Assembly (NCBI GenBank): GCA_947595415.1
Contig: CANQER010000002.1
Coordinates: forward strand, 1-23,528
Direction of reading: 5' to 3'
DNA length: 23,528 nt
DNA from: an uncultured Bacilli bacterium
GTDB taxonomy: Bacteria > Bacillota_I > Bacilli_A > RF39 > UBA660
The notes beneath the pieces were generated by a model. It ran no database searches and was not told the origin of the DNA. It was given only the letters and a program-made list of their open reading frames with translations. Positions 1 through 10,226 of the stretch are shown here, piece after piece. Both the position numbers and the translations under genes were made by a program. Every line of letters starts with the position of its first letter. Within the stretch, counting starts at the first letter, position 1.

Positions 1-1
1 C

Positions 2-598
2 TTAAGTAAAGTCGAAGTAGTACCAATCGACGAAAACAAACTAATTGCTATTGTCATTACTGATAAAGGTCATGTCGAACATAGAAACATCTATATTGAT
101 CAAGTAGTAAGTAGTGATGAAATAAAACAAACAGTTGATTTAATCAACAAATTATTAGTTGGTACACCAATCGATGAAGTAAGCGCAAAACTAGAATTTG
201 AAATTAAACCTATAATTGGTAAATATGTAAAACAACATGAAGTACTATATAATGCCTTTTATAACGCTTTTTCAGATTTTACTAATACCAATGTCAATAT
301 GAGTGGAACTAAAAATATGTTGATGCAACCAGAATTTAATGATATCGATAAAATAAGAAATATCATAAGTAAATTTGAAGATAAAGAAATAGTAAGCCAT
401 ATAAAAGAAGAAAACAATGGAATAAATATATATATTGGAAGTGAAAATGACTTTGATGAAGACGTAACTGTTATAAAAACAAGATATACAGTTGATGGTG
501 AAGAAGGAACTATTGCTTTAATAGGACCAAAACGAATGGAATATGATAGAGTTATAACACTTTTAAATTACATTAAAGAAAATATAGATGGAGGTTAG
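2..598 (+). CDS. hrcA: Heat-inducible transcription repressor HrcA, 3' part (5' end outside window)
   Basis: The frame is open from the first bases of the window to a TAG at 596-598, so about 198 C-terminal residues are present. HrcA represses class I heat-shock operons by binding the CIRCE operator, and is itself kept active by GroEL. The DNA-binding winged helix would lie in the missing N-terminal part. What is visible is the GAF-like core and the family-typical C-terminus, with the highly conserved string IGPKRMEYDRV followed by a short helix ending NIDGG. No CIRCE inverted repeat occurs in the window; it would be expected upstream of the missing start. grpE follows with one base between the stop and its ATG, and the hrcA stop lies directly between grpE's ribosome binding site and start. 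The order hrcA-grpE-dnaK is the classic Firmicutes heat-shock operon, which supports the call strongly. An internal ATG at 299 is not the start, because homologous sequence continues upstream of it. Confidence 0.95.
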   Translation, partial: LSKVEVVPIDENKLIAIVITDKGHVEHRNIYIDQVVSSDEIKQTVDLINKLLVGTPIDEVSAKLEFEIKPIIGKYVKQHEVLYNAFYNAFSDFTNTNVNMSGTKNMLMQPEFNDIDKIRNIISKFEDKEIVSHIKEENNGINIYIGSENDFDEDVTVIKTRYTVDGEEGTIALIGPKRMEYDRVITLLNYIKENIDGG

Positions 599-599
599 A

Positions 600-3012
<2,413 letters not shown>

Positions 3013-3017
3013 AAAGG

Positions 3018-3045
3018 AAAGGTAGAAGTTAAACTTCTACCCTTT
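3018..3045 (+). promoter_or_regulatory. Intercistronic RNA hairpin between dnaK and pepF
   Basis: GGTAGAAG at 3021-3028 pairs exactly with CTTCTACC at 3034-3041 around a TTAAA loop. With one bulged C the stem extends by three more A-T pairs (3018-3020 with 3043-3045). It is not followed by a T run, so it is not a normal intrinsic terminator. It lies between a purine-rich Shine-Dalgarno-like stretch (AAAGGA, 3013-3018) and the pepF ATG at 3054, which has no other obvious ribosome binding site. Folding would bring the two close together. It could also act as a processing or stability element that sets the dnaK to pepF ratio. Confidence 0.6.
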
Positions 3046-3053
3046 GGTATGAT

Positions 3054-4838
3054 ATGACAAAAAGAAAAGATATAAATCCTTTAGATACATGGAAGTTAGA
3101 AGATATCTATGCAAGTGATGAAGATTGGAATAAAGACTATGAACTTTTAGATAAATTAAAAGATGATTTAGAAAAGTATAAGGGTCATTTAATGGATGAT
3201 GCTAATACTTTGTTAGAATTTTTAAAATTAGATGAAAAGATTTCTTGTCTATCTGATAAGTTATACTTATATGCTAGTATGCGTTATGATGAAGATACAA
3301 CTAATTCGTTTTATCAATCTTTAAAAGGTAAAATTACTAATTTGAATGCTATTATTAGTGAAAAAGCTTCTTTTGTAACCCCTGAATTTATTAGTGGTGA
3401 TTATGAAGTTATTAAAAAATATTTGAGTGAGTTAGATGAGTTAAAAAAATACGATTTTGCTTTTTTAAATATCTATCGTTTTAAACAACATACTTTAAGT
3501 GAAAAGGAAGAAAAAATACTATCTAGTTTAGGAAATGTTTTATCAAATTATGAAACTATCGCAGGTATAATACGTAATTCTGATTTAAAATTTGGAAGTA
3601 TAATTGATAATGGTAATGAAGTAGTTTTAAACAATAGTAGTTTTTCTAAACTTATTAGTTCTTCTAATCAAGAGGTAAGAAAACAAACATTTAATCAAAT
3701 GTATGATGTATATGGTAATTTTACTAATACACTTGCTTGTAGTTTAGCTAATCATGTTAGTATAAATAATAAAATAGCGAAAATCAGAAATTATGATAAT
3801 GCTCTTAGTATGGCTTTGTTTGGTAATAATATTGATGTTAAAATATACGATAATTTAATTAATACTATTAGTGATAATTTAGATATTTTATATGATTATT
3901 ATAAACTTAAAAAGGAAGTTTTGAATTTAGATGAACTTCATTTGTATGATGTTTATGCTGAGTTAATAGGTGAAAGTAGTAAAGAATATAGTTTTGATGA
4001 AGCTAAAGATATTGTTATTAATGCTTTAAGTGTTTTAGGAAAAGACTATATTGAAAACTTAAATAAAGCATTTTCCGAACGTTGGATTGACAAGTATTTC
4101 AATGATGGTAAAAGATCAGGAGCTTATGCTTGGTCAGGTTATATGACTCATCCTTACGTTTTGCTTAATTTTGATGGAAGATTAGATTCTGTTTCTACCT
4201 TAGCCCATGAACTTGGTCATGCTATGCATTATTATTATTCCATTAACAATAATTTTTATCAATATTACAACAATGAGATTTTTGTAGCTGAAGTAGCTTC
4301 AACAGTAAATGAGTTACTTGTATACAATTATCTACTCAACAAAACTAATGATAAACAAGAAAAACTTAGTATTTTAAACAATTTAATGGAAATGTTTAAA
4401 GGTACTATTTATCGTCAAACAATGTTTGCTGAATTTGAAAAAATACTTCATGATAAAGATTTAAAAGGTGAAGTTTTAACTTATGAAAATATAAATAGTA
4501 TTTACTATGATTTAAATAAAAAGTATTTTGGAAATGATGTTGTTATTGATGAATATATTAAATACGAATGGGAAAGAGTACCACACTTCTACTATAATTT
4601 CTATGTTTATCAATATGCAACTGGTATGTCTGCTGCATGTATGATTGTTAAAAATATCTTAGATAAAAAAGAAGGATTTACTGATAAATATCTTAGCTTT
4701 TTGAAGTCAGGTAGTAGTGATTATCCTGTTAATTTACTTAAAAAAATGGGAATTGATATGACTGATTCTAAAGTTTTAGAAAATGCTTTAGAGATGTTTA
4801 AAAATTATATTTCAGAGTTTAGAAAGCTATATAAATAG
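3054..4838 (+). CDS. pepF: Oligoendopeptidase F (M3B metallopeptidase)
   Basis: This is a cytoplasmic zinc endopeptidase that cuts short peptides, and the length of 594 residues is normal for the PepF family. The N-terminal half is the helical lobe (PF08439-like). The catalytic lobe carries H385-E386-L-G-H389 in a TLAHELGHAMH context, and the third zinc ligand is most likely E413 in FVAEVASTVNELL. A typical C-terminal FYVYQYATGMSAA segment is also present. The start at 3054 is the only ATG consistent with the family; the bases just before it lack a clear Shine-Dalgarno sequence, and a hairpin intervenes (see 3018-3045). The gene sits between dnaK and dnaJ, only 15 bases before dnaJ. It is therefore probably co-transcribed with the chaperones, which would couple peptide disposal to heat shock. 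Function is firm; the regulation is inferred from position. Confidence 0.96.
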   Translation: MTKRKDINPLDTWKLEDIYASDEDWNKDYELLDKLKDDLEKYKGHLMDDANTLLEFLKLDEKISCLSDKLYLYASMRYDEDTTNSFYQSLKGKITNLNAIISEKASFVTPEFISGDYEVIKKYLSELDELKKYDFAFLNIYRFKQHTLSEKEEKILSSLGNVLSNYETIAGIIRNSDLKFGSIIDNGNEVVLNNSSFSKLISSSNQEVRKQTFNQMYDVYGNFTNTLACSLANHVSINNKIAKIRNYDNALSMALFGNNIDVKIYDNLINTISDNLDILYDYYKLKKEVLNLDELHLYDVYAELIGESSKEYSFDEAKDIVINALSVLGKDYIENLNKAFSERWIDKYFNDGKRSGAYAWSGYMTHPYVLLNFDGRLDSVSTLAHELGHAMHYYYSINNNFYQYYNNEIFVAEVASTVNELLVYNYLLNKTNDKQEKLSILNNLMEMFKGTIYRQTMFAEFEKILHDKDLKGEVLTYENINSIYYDLNKKYFGNDVVIDEYIKYEWERVPHFYYNFYVYQYATGMSAACMIVKNILDKKEGFTDKYLSFLKSGSSDYPVNLLKKMGIDMTDSKVLENALEMFKNYISEFRKLYK

Positions 4839-4853
4839 GCAAGGTGGTGAAGT

Positions 4854-5951
4854 ATGAATAAAAAAGATTATTATGAAGTACTAGGTGTTAGTAAGGATGC
4901 TAGTAGTGATGAGATAAAAAGTGCTTTTAGAAAGTTAGCTAAAAAGTATCATCCTGATGTTTCTAAAGAAGAAAATGCTGCTGAAAAGTTTAAGGAAGCC
5001 CAAGAAGCTTATGCTGTTTTATCAGATGAAGAAAAAAGAAAACAGTACGATCAATTTGGTCATGCTGCCTTCCAAGGTAATGGAGGAATGGGAGGATTTG
5101 ATTTTTCTGACTTTGATTTTAGTGATATTTTTAGTGAAATATTTGGAAATGGTTTTGGATTTGGATTTGGATCTAGTAAACAAAATCGTAAAACTAAGGG
5201 TCGTGATCGTTTAATTAAAATGAACCTTACTTTTGAAGAAGCAGTTTTTGGAACTAAGAAAAATCTAAATTTAGATGTTATGGAAGAATGTGATGAATGT
5301 CATGGTTTAGGTGGTTTTGATCCTAAAACTTGTCCTAATTGTCATGGTAGTGGTTATGTATCAGTTGAACAAAGAACTTTGTTTGGTTCATTTATGAGTA
5401 GAAGTGTTTGTCCTACTTGTAATGGTAATGGGAAAAGTTATGATAAAACTTGTAAGAAATGTCGTGGAACTGGTAGAATAAAACGTAATAAAGATATTGA
5501 AGTTACAATCCCAGCTGGAGTTGATACAGGAAATCAACTTCGATTAGCTGGTAAAGGAGAAGCTTCTGTTAATGGAGGAAGTAATGGGGATATTTACTTA
5601 GAATTTGTTGTAGATAAACATCCAATCTATGTAAGAGATGGTAATGATATTTATCTAGAATTACCAATTACTATTCCAGAAGCAGTTTTGGGATGTAAAA
5701 AAGATGTTCCAACTTTATATGGAACAATCAAGTTAACTATTCCAGCTGGTAGTGAATCAGCAGATCGTCATCGTATCAAAGGTAAAGGGGTAGAAGATGT
5801 TTCCTATAAAAGAAAAGGGGATATGTACGTTATCTTAAAAGTTGTTGTTCCTAAAAAAATATCAAAAGAACAAAAGAAACTATTTGAATCTTTAAGTAAA
5901 ACTAATTTAGAAGATAGTAGTTTTGACAAAATAAAAAAATATATAAAATAG
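4854..5951 (+). CDS. dnaJ: Chaperone protein DnaJ (Hsp40)
   Basis: DnaJ delivers unfolded substrates to DnaK and stimulates its ATPase. The 365-residue protein has a J domain at about 1-70 with the HPD motif (YHPDVSKE), then a Gly/Phe-rich stretch at about 75-115. The zinc-binding region (about 146-208) has four CxxCxGxG repeats: [24 protein letters not shown] and CKKCRGTG. The two C-terminal beta-sandwich domains complete a type I Hsp40. AAGGTGG upstream of ATG 4854 is a good ribosome binding site. The gap after pepF is only 15 bases and holds no promoter, so dnaJ depends on upstream transcription. A small hairpin with a T run ends the unit just after the stop. Confidence 0.98.
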   Translation: MNKKDYYEVLGVSKDASSDEIKSAFRKLAKKYHPDVSKEENAAEKFKEAQEAYAVLSDEEKRKQYDQFGHAAFQGNGGMGGFDFSDFDFSDIFSEIFGNGFGFGFGSSKQNRKTKGRDRLIKMNLTFEEAVFGTKKNLNLDVMEECDECHGLGGFDPKTCPNCHGSGYVSVEQRTLFGSFMSRSVCPTCNGNGKSYDKTCKKCRGTGRIKRNKDIEVTIPAGVDTGNQLRLAGKGEASVNGGSNGDIYLEFVVDKHPIYVRDGNDIYLELPITIPEAVLGCKKDVPTLYGTIKLTIPAGSESADRHRIKGKGVEDVSYKRKGDMYVILKVVVPKKISKEQKKLFESLSKTNLEDSSFDKIKKYIK

Positions 5952-5969
5952 GATTTAATCCTTTTTTTT
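5950..5969. terminator. Intrinsic terminator shared by convergent dnaJ and UPF0316 genes
   Basis: AGGATT and AATCCT (5950-5955 and 5957-5962) form a six-pair stem with a one-base centre, or five pairs with a three-base loop, followed by an unbroken T run to 5969 on the plus strand. The stem is short, but the T run and its position immediately after dnaJ fit a terminator. Read on the minus strand it follows the end of the convergent gene and runs into TATTTTATAT, so it may work in both directions. Confidence 0.55.
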
Positions 5970-6468
5970 ATACATTGATAGTTCTTTTTATTGCATAAGC
6001 ACTTTCCACAACCACTAAGGCATCTTTATCAATTTTTTTAATCTCTTTTATAAGATCTACTCTTTCTTTTCTAGAAACTATAATAAGAAGGATAGATCTT
6101 TCTTTTTTTAAACCTCTTCCATCAATAATAGTAACTTTATAATTTAACTCATCAATTTTCCTAACAACTTTATCTTCCATATCTTTACTTACAACAATAG
6201 TAAGTAAATTACTACCTAAAGCAATTTTTTCTTCAATCAAACTACCAATATAACTACCAACTAAAGATCCTAAAGCAAAAAAAACAATTTTTAAAGGATC
6301 TTTATTTATATTAATTACTACTACTCCAGTCACAATAATCCAAACAATCGCAATAACTCCTTGGAGAGTAGCTCCTAGTTTTTTTTTCCCATTTGATACA
6401 ACTATAAGTCTTAAAGTAGATAGGGCATTCTCAATAACTTTTGATGAAAATATTAGTAAATATAACAT
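5968..6468 (-). CDS. UPF0316 / DUF2179 family membrane protein (YebE-like)
   Basis: This 166-residue protein resembles the UPF0316 family (Bacillus YebE). About three membrane helices (roughly residues 3-23, 33-53, 58-80) are followed by the family's SLIEEKIALG motif and then a soluble DUF2179-type domain of about 75 residues, alternating beta strands and helices. The biochemical role of the family is not established; DUF2179 domains are thought to be small-ligand sensor domains. AAAGGTG lies five bases before the ATG on the minus strand. The gene is alone on the minus strand, convergent with dnaJ and divergent from the hydrolase operon, so the 113-base gap 6469-6581 should hold promoters in both directions. 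A clear minus-strand promoter was not resolved in that AT-rich gap. Family assignment is good; function is open. Confidence 0.85.
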   Translation of the reverse strand: MLYLLIFSSKVIENALSTLRLIVVSNGKKKLGATLQGVIAIVWIIVTGVVVININKDPLKIVFFALGSLVGSYIGSLIEEKIALGSNLLTIVVSKDMEDKVVRKIDELNYKVTIIDGRGLKKERSILLIIVSRKERVDLIKEIKKIDKDALVVVESAYAIKRTINV

Positions 6469-6549
6469 AGTATCACCTTTTATATAATGAGTCTATTTAT
6501 TTTTTTTAATCATTATTTACATATATTTACGATTTTTTAACAATTGTTT

Positions 6550-6577
6550 TTGAAAATATAATAAATAATGATATAAT
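6550..6577 (+). promoter_or_regulatory. Sigma-A type promoter for the hydrolase-murF-ddl unit
   Basis: TTGAAA at 6550-6555 and a perfect TATAAT at 6572-6577 are separated by 16 bases. Transcription would start near 6583-6585, leaving a leader of only about ten bases with GGTGG before the ATG at 6594. This also argues against the upstream ATG at 6582, which would lie at or before the transcript start. Confidence 0.75.
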
Positions 6578-6593
6578 ATAAATGGTGGATTAC

Positions 6594-7328
6594 ATGATAA
6601 AAAAGATAAATAATGTAGATATTAATTATGAAATTTATGGTGAAGGTAAAGAGGTCATTTTACTTCATGGATGGGGTCAAAATATTGAAATGATGAAACC
6701 TATTGGTGATAGGATTTGTGATAAAAACAAAGTAATTATTATTGATCTACCTGGTCATGGTAAGAGTGGTGAACCTAGTTATGTATGGAGTATAGATGAT
6801 TTTGTTTTAATGTTAAAAGAGTTTGTAGATTTTTTAAACATTAAAAAACCTATTTTGATAGGTCATTCATTTGGAGGTAAAATTAGTTTACTTTATGCAT
6901 CACGTTTTGAGGTTAGTAAATTAATTTTGTTTGGTAGTCCTTATAAAAAAAATATCCAAAAGTTATCTTTAAAAACAAAAGTATTAAAAAGCCTAAAAAA
7001 AGTACCTGTTATAAATAAATTAGAAGGATTTGCGAAAAAACATATAGGTAGTGAGGATTACAGAAATGCAACACCTATTATGCGAGATATTTTAGTTTTA
7101 ACTGTTAATTTAGATATAACAGAAGATGTTAAAAAAATAAAGTGTCCTACTTTTATAGTGTGGGGTAGCCTAGATGAGGCTGTTAGTGTTGATGATGCAT
7201 ACGAATTAGAAAAACTTATTCCTGATGCTGGATTAGTAGTTTATGAAGGTTGTAGTCATTATGCTTACCTTGAAAGAATAAATGAAGTAAGTAGGGCGAT
7301 TAGAAGTTTTATAGGAAGTGGTGAATAA
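6594..7328 (+). CDS. Alpha/beta-hydrolase fold protein
   Basis: A 244-residue cytoplasmic hydrolase, with no signal peptide. The oxyanion-hole region HGWGQN comes first, the nucleophile elbow is IGHSFGG with Ser92, the acid is probably Asp194 (WGSLDEAV) and the base His222 (GCSHYAYLE). This is a complete Ser-Asp-His triad in the right order. The substrate cannot be read from sequence; relatives include esterases, C-C hydrolases and MenH-like enzymes. The ATG at 6594 is chosen over 6582 because GGTGG (6584-6588) is correctly spaced and the promoter places the transcript start near 6583. The murF-like gene starts two bases after its stop, so the two are co-transcribed. A role in envelope precursor metabolism is only an inference from that neighbourhood. 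Confidence 0.85.
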   Translation: MIKKINNVDINYEIYGEGKEVILLHGWGQNIEMMKPIGDRICDKNKVIIIDLPGHGKSGEPSYVWSIDDFVLMLKEFVDFLNIKKPILIGHSFGGKISLLYASRFEVSKLILFGSPYKKNIQKLSLKTKVLKSLKKVPVINKLEGFAKKHIGSEDYRNATPIMRDILVLTVNLDITEDVKKIKCPTFIVWGSLDEAVSVDDAYELEKLIPDAGLVVYEGCSHYAYLERINEVSRAIRSFIGSGE

Positions 7329-7329
7329 T

Positions 7330-8922
7330 ATGGTATATTGTTTTTTAGTATCGTTAATACCTATGGTTTTGCATTTGTTTGTAAAGACTAATAAGTCACT
7401 TCAAATGCTTCAACAAAATTGGTATAACAACGACAATAGATTTATTAAATGGATTGTTAAAAACAAAGATAAAGTTTTTCTAGAAGTTGATATGTTTTTT
7501 ATCATTTTCGTGGTAGCTTTATTTACTAATGCAACTTTATCTATGGTTTTGTTTATAGTTTTTTATTGTTTTGTAGCTATAATGTATCACAATAAGATAA
7601 AAAAAGAGGAAACTAAATTAAATATAGTTTACACTTCAAGGGTTAAAAGGTTGATTGTAACTATATCTATTTTATATTTTATACCTATATATGTAATGGT
7701 TTTTACTTTTGATCAAGTAAATATTGCTTATTACTATTTAATTATAGGTTTACTCGTATATCTAAATCATATTGTTGTTTTAATCGCAACTTATATTAAT
7801 ATACCTATTGAAAAACAAGTAATGAATTATTATAAAAATAAAGCTATTCGTAAACTTAAACAAATGAGTAATTTGGAAGTTATAGGGATTACTGGTAGTT
7901 ATGGTAAGACTAGTAGTAAAAATATTTTAAACGATATTTTAAATATTAAGTTTAATTCGTTTAAAACTCCTAAAAATTTTAATACTCCTGTTGGATTAAT
8001 TACGACTATTAATAATTATTTGGATAAGTTTAGTGACTATTTTATAGCTGAAATGGGAGCTTTTAAAAGGGGAGAAATTAAAGAACTTTGTGATTTAGTT
8101 CATCCTAAATATGGTATTTTAACTGTTATTGGGGATGCTCATTTAGAAAGTTTTAAAACAATTGAAAATACTCAAAAAACTAAATTTGAACTTATTGAAT
8201 CACTTCCAACTGATGGTATTGGGGTGTTAAATAGGGATGATGTTTATCAAACTAGTTATGAGCTTAATAATGATTGTAAAATAATATGGATAGGTATTGA
8301 CAATAAAGATGCTGATATCTATGCTACTAATATTAAGCTTAATAATGATAAAACTGAATTTGATTGTGTTTTTAAAGAGGATGGTAAAACATATCCATTT
8401 GAAACTAAGTTACTTGGAAAAGCTAATATATATAATATTTTAGCTGGTATTGCTTTGGGTAAGTATTTTGGTCTTTCTTTGGAGCAACTTCAAGCTGGGG
8501 TTAGAAAGGTAAGTCCTGTATCTAATCGCTTAGAAATGAAAAAATATGGAAATGTTAATTTGATTGATGATAGTTATAATTCTAATCCTGTAGGAGCTAA
8601 AATGGCTTTGGATGTTTTAGATATGATGAAGGGTAAAAAAATTGTTGCGACACCTGGAATGATTGAACTTGGAAGTAGACAATATGAAGCTAATTTGGAG
8701 TTTGGTAAACAGATCGCTAAGGTAGCTGATGAAGTTATTTTGGTTGGTAAAAAACAAACTAAAGCTATATATGAAGGACTTCAAATTGAAGATTTTAAAG
8801 AGGATAAAATTCATATTGTAAATGATGTTATGGAAGTGTTTAAGTTGGTAAACAAATTAAAGGATGATAATACTTATGTGTTAATTGAAAATGATTTACC
8901 AGATATATTTAATGAAAGGTAG
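7330..8922 (+). CDS. murF: MurF-type Mur ligase with N-terminal membrane domain
   Basis: MurF adds D-Ala-D-Ala to UDP-MurNAc-tripeptide using ATP. From residue 186 on, the 530-residue protein matches the Mur ligase central and C-terminal domains. It has the P-loop GITGSYGKTSSK (G186 to T194), NFNTPVGL, AEMGAFKRGEI, the MurF-like DDSYNSNPVGAKMAL and PGMIELGSRQYE. The first ~170 residues are not the usual UDP-binding N-terminal domain. They hold hydrophobic segments at about 2-18, 55-86, 108-125 and 132-155, so the ligase is probably anchored with its catalytic part in the cytoplasm. The start at 7330 is chosen over GTG 7318 because GGTG at 7320-7323 precedes it at a suitable distance. ddl follows after seven bases, and that enzyme makes the D-Ala-D-Ala substrate. 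An alternative is a MurF-like enzyme acting on lipid-linked substrate (see findings). Confidence 0.85.
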   Translation: MVYCFLVSLIPMVLHLFVKTNKSLQMLQQNWYNNDNRFIKWIVKNKDKVFLEVDMFFIIFVVALFTNATLSMVLFIVFYCFVAIMYHNKIKKEETKLNIVYTSRVKRLIVTISILYFIPIYVMVFTFDQVNIAYYYLIIGLLVYLNHIVVLIATYINIPIEKQVMNYYKNKAIRKLKQMSNLEVIGITGSYGKTSSKNILNDILNIKFNSFKTPKNFNTPVGLITTINNYLDKFSDYFIAEMGAFKRGEIKELCDLVHPKYGILTVIGDAHLESFKTIENTQKTKFELIESLPTDGIGVLNRDDVYQTSYELNNDCKIIWIGIDNKDADIYATNIKLNNDKTEFDCVFKEDGKTYPFETKLLGKANIYNILAGIALGKYFGLSLEQLQAGVRKVSPVSNRLEMKKYGNVNLIDDSYNSNPVGAKMALDVLDMMKGKKIVATPGMIELGSRQYEANLEFGKQIAKVADEVILVGKKQTKAIYEGLQIEDFKEDKIHIVNDVMEVFKLVNKLKDDNTYVLIENDLPDIFNER

Positions 8923-8929
8923 TGGATTT

Positions 8930-10111
8930 ATGAAAATAAAAGTTGGTGTTATATATGGAGGGGAAACTGTTGAACATGAGGTAAGTATTATATCTGCTGT
9001 TCAAGCGATGGAATATTTAGATCCTGAAAAATATGATATTATTCCTATATATATAAGTAAAGATCGTATTTGGTATAGTGGACAAATGCTTAAAGATATA
9101 AGTGTTTATAAGGATTTTGATAATTTAAAAAGGTATGCTAAAAAAGTTGTTTTGGTTAAAAAAGATAAAGAATTTGTTTTAAAAACAATGGGTTTATTTA
9201 GTAGAACAATTACTAATATTGATATTATTTTACCTGTTGTTCATGGTAATAATATTGAAGATGGTACTATTCAAGGTTACTTAGATACTTTGGGTATTCC
9301 TTATGTAGGAAGTCATGTTTTAGGGGCAGCTGTAGCTCAAGATAAGGTTGTTATGAAACAAATTATGGCTAATGAGGGACTTCCTATTGTTGATTATACT
9401 TGGTTTTATGATTGTGATTACTTAGTAAATAGTAAGAAAGTTTTAGATAGTATTAAAAAATTAGGTTATCCTGTAATTGTTAAACCAGCTAGTTTGGGTA
9501 GTAGTGTTGGTATATCTGTTGTTAAAGATGAAAGTAAGATTGATGATGCTATTAGTGAAGCTATGAAATATGATGTCAAGGTTGTTGTTGAAAAGGTAGT
9601 TGATAATTTAATTGAGATAAATGCTAGTGTTTTAGGTAACTATGAATATCAAGAAGTTAGTGTTTTAGAACGTGTTACAGGTAATGATGAAATTTTAAGT
9701 TATGAAGATAAATATTATAGTAATGGTAAAAAAGGTAAGTTTGGTAGTAAGGGTATGGCATCTTTGGGAAAGGAACTACCTGCTAAAATAAGTAAAGAAC
9801 TAGAAAAAGAAATTAAAAATTTAGCTAAGAAAACTTTTATGGTTTTAAATTTAAGTGGGGTTGTAAGAATTGACTTTTTAGTTGATAAAAAAACTAATAA
9901 GGTATATGTTAATGAACCTAATACAAGTCCAGGAAGTTTGTCATTTTATTTGTGGGAACCAATTGGTAAACCTTATAAAGTACTGTTAGATGATTTAATA
10001 TCTCTAGCTATTAAGGATTATAAAAATCGTCAAACTAAGATATACTCTTTTGATAGTAATATTTTATCTTACTATGGTGGGGTAAAAGGTTTTAAGGGAA
10101 TGAAAAAGTAG
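8930..10111 (+). CDS. ddl: D-alanine--D-alanine ligase
   Basis: Ddl joins two D-Ala with ATP in the cytoplasm, supplying MurF. The 393-residue protein has VGVIYGGETVEHEVSI at the N-terminus, LPVVHGNNIEDGTIQGYL, the ATP-grasp KPASLGSSVGI, and VNEPNTSPGSLS near the end, where the Asn and Glu bind Mg. In the omega-loop it reads YEDKYYS: the Lys-Tyr pair (K261-Y262) matches the Tyr that marks D-Ala-D-Ala rather than D-Ala-D-lactate ligases, where Phe is typical. The ATG at 8930 is selected because homology starts at KIKVGVIYGG. The in-frame ATG at 8885 lies inside murF, and AAAGG plus AGTGGA lie before 8930. A terminator closes the unit directly after the stop. Confidence 0.96.
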   Translation: MKIKVGVIYGGETVEHEVSIISAVQAMEYLDPEKYDIIPIYISKDRIWYSGQMLKDISVYKDFDNLKRYAKKVVLVKKDKEFVLKTMGLFSRTITNIDIILPVVHGNNIEDGTIQGYLDTLGIPYVGSHVLGAAVAQDKVVMKQIMANEGLPIVDYTWFYDCDYLVNSKKVLDSIKKLGYPVIVKPASLGSSVGISVVKDESKIDDAISEAMKYDVKVVVEKVVDNLIEINASVLGNYEYQEVSVLERVTGNDEILSYEDKYYSNGKKGKFGSKGMASLGKELPAKISKELEKEIKNLAKKTFMVLNLSGVVRIDFLVDKKTNKVYVNEPNTSPGSLSFYLWEPIGKPYKVLLDDLISLAIKDYKNRQTKIYSFDSNILSYYGGVKGFKGMKK

Positions 10112-10136
10112 TATATGTAAAAATATACTTTTTTTC
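10110..10136 (+). terminator. Intrinsic terminator after ddl
   Basis: GTATAT (10111-10116) pairs with ATATAC (10123-10128), extended by one A-T pair, around a six-base loop. It is followed directly by seven T. It starts within the ddl stop codon region. Confidence 0.8.
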
Positions 10137-10147
10137 ATTTAAAATTA

Positions 10148-10156
10148 TGTTATACT
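10148..10156 (+). promoter_or_regulatory. Extended -10 promoter (TGtTATACT)
   Basis: TGT immediately followed by TATACT at 10151-10156 is a perfect extended -10 element. There is no good -35 hexamer; the expected position falls in the T run of the ddl terminator. Transcription would begin near 10163, giving a leader of about 64 bases before the TIM-barrel gene. The same nine bases occur before the response regulator at 21510-21518. Confidence 0.65.
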
Positions 10157-10158
10157 AG

Positions 10159-10197
10159 TACCAGTGGTAATTAGACAATAGGAAGTTATTTTCTAAT
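10159..10197 (+). promoter_or_regulatory. Palindrome and leader hairpin ahead of the TIM-barrel gene
   Basis: TACCAGTGGTA at 10159-10169 is an 11-base palindrome centred near the predicted transcript start, as expected for a repressor operator. Directly after it, ATTAGA (10170-10175) and TCTAAT (10192-10197) pair. After one mismatch, AATA and TATT continue the stem to a six-base loop GGAAGT. A GGA in a hairpin loop resembles CsrA-type targets, but no regulator is identified. Both are structural observations without proven function. Confidence 0.4.
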
Positions 10198-10226
10198 ATC
10201 AAAATTTATAGTATGGGAGGATGTAT

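Noticed and set aside
1..598. CIRCE operator for the heat-shock operon
   Set aside because: No TTAGCACTC-N9-GAGTGCTAA-like inverted repeat is present; it would lie upstream of the missing hrcA start.
299..598. Independent 99-codon gene starting at ATG 299
   Set aside because: The same frame is open back to base 2 and encodes upstream HrcA sequence, so this is an internal Met of hrcA.
4957..5214. An 85-codon plus-strand frame inside dnaJ
   Set aside because: It is a shifted frame of the J and Gly/Phe regions of dnaJ, with no recognisable protein.
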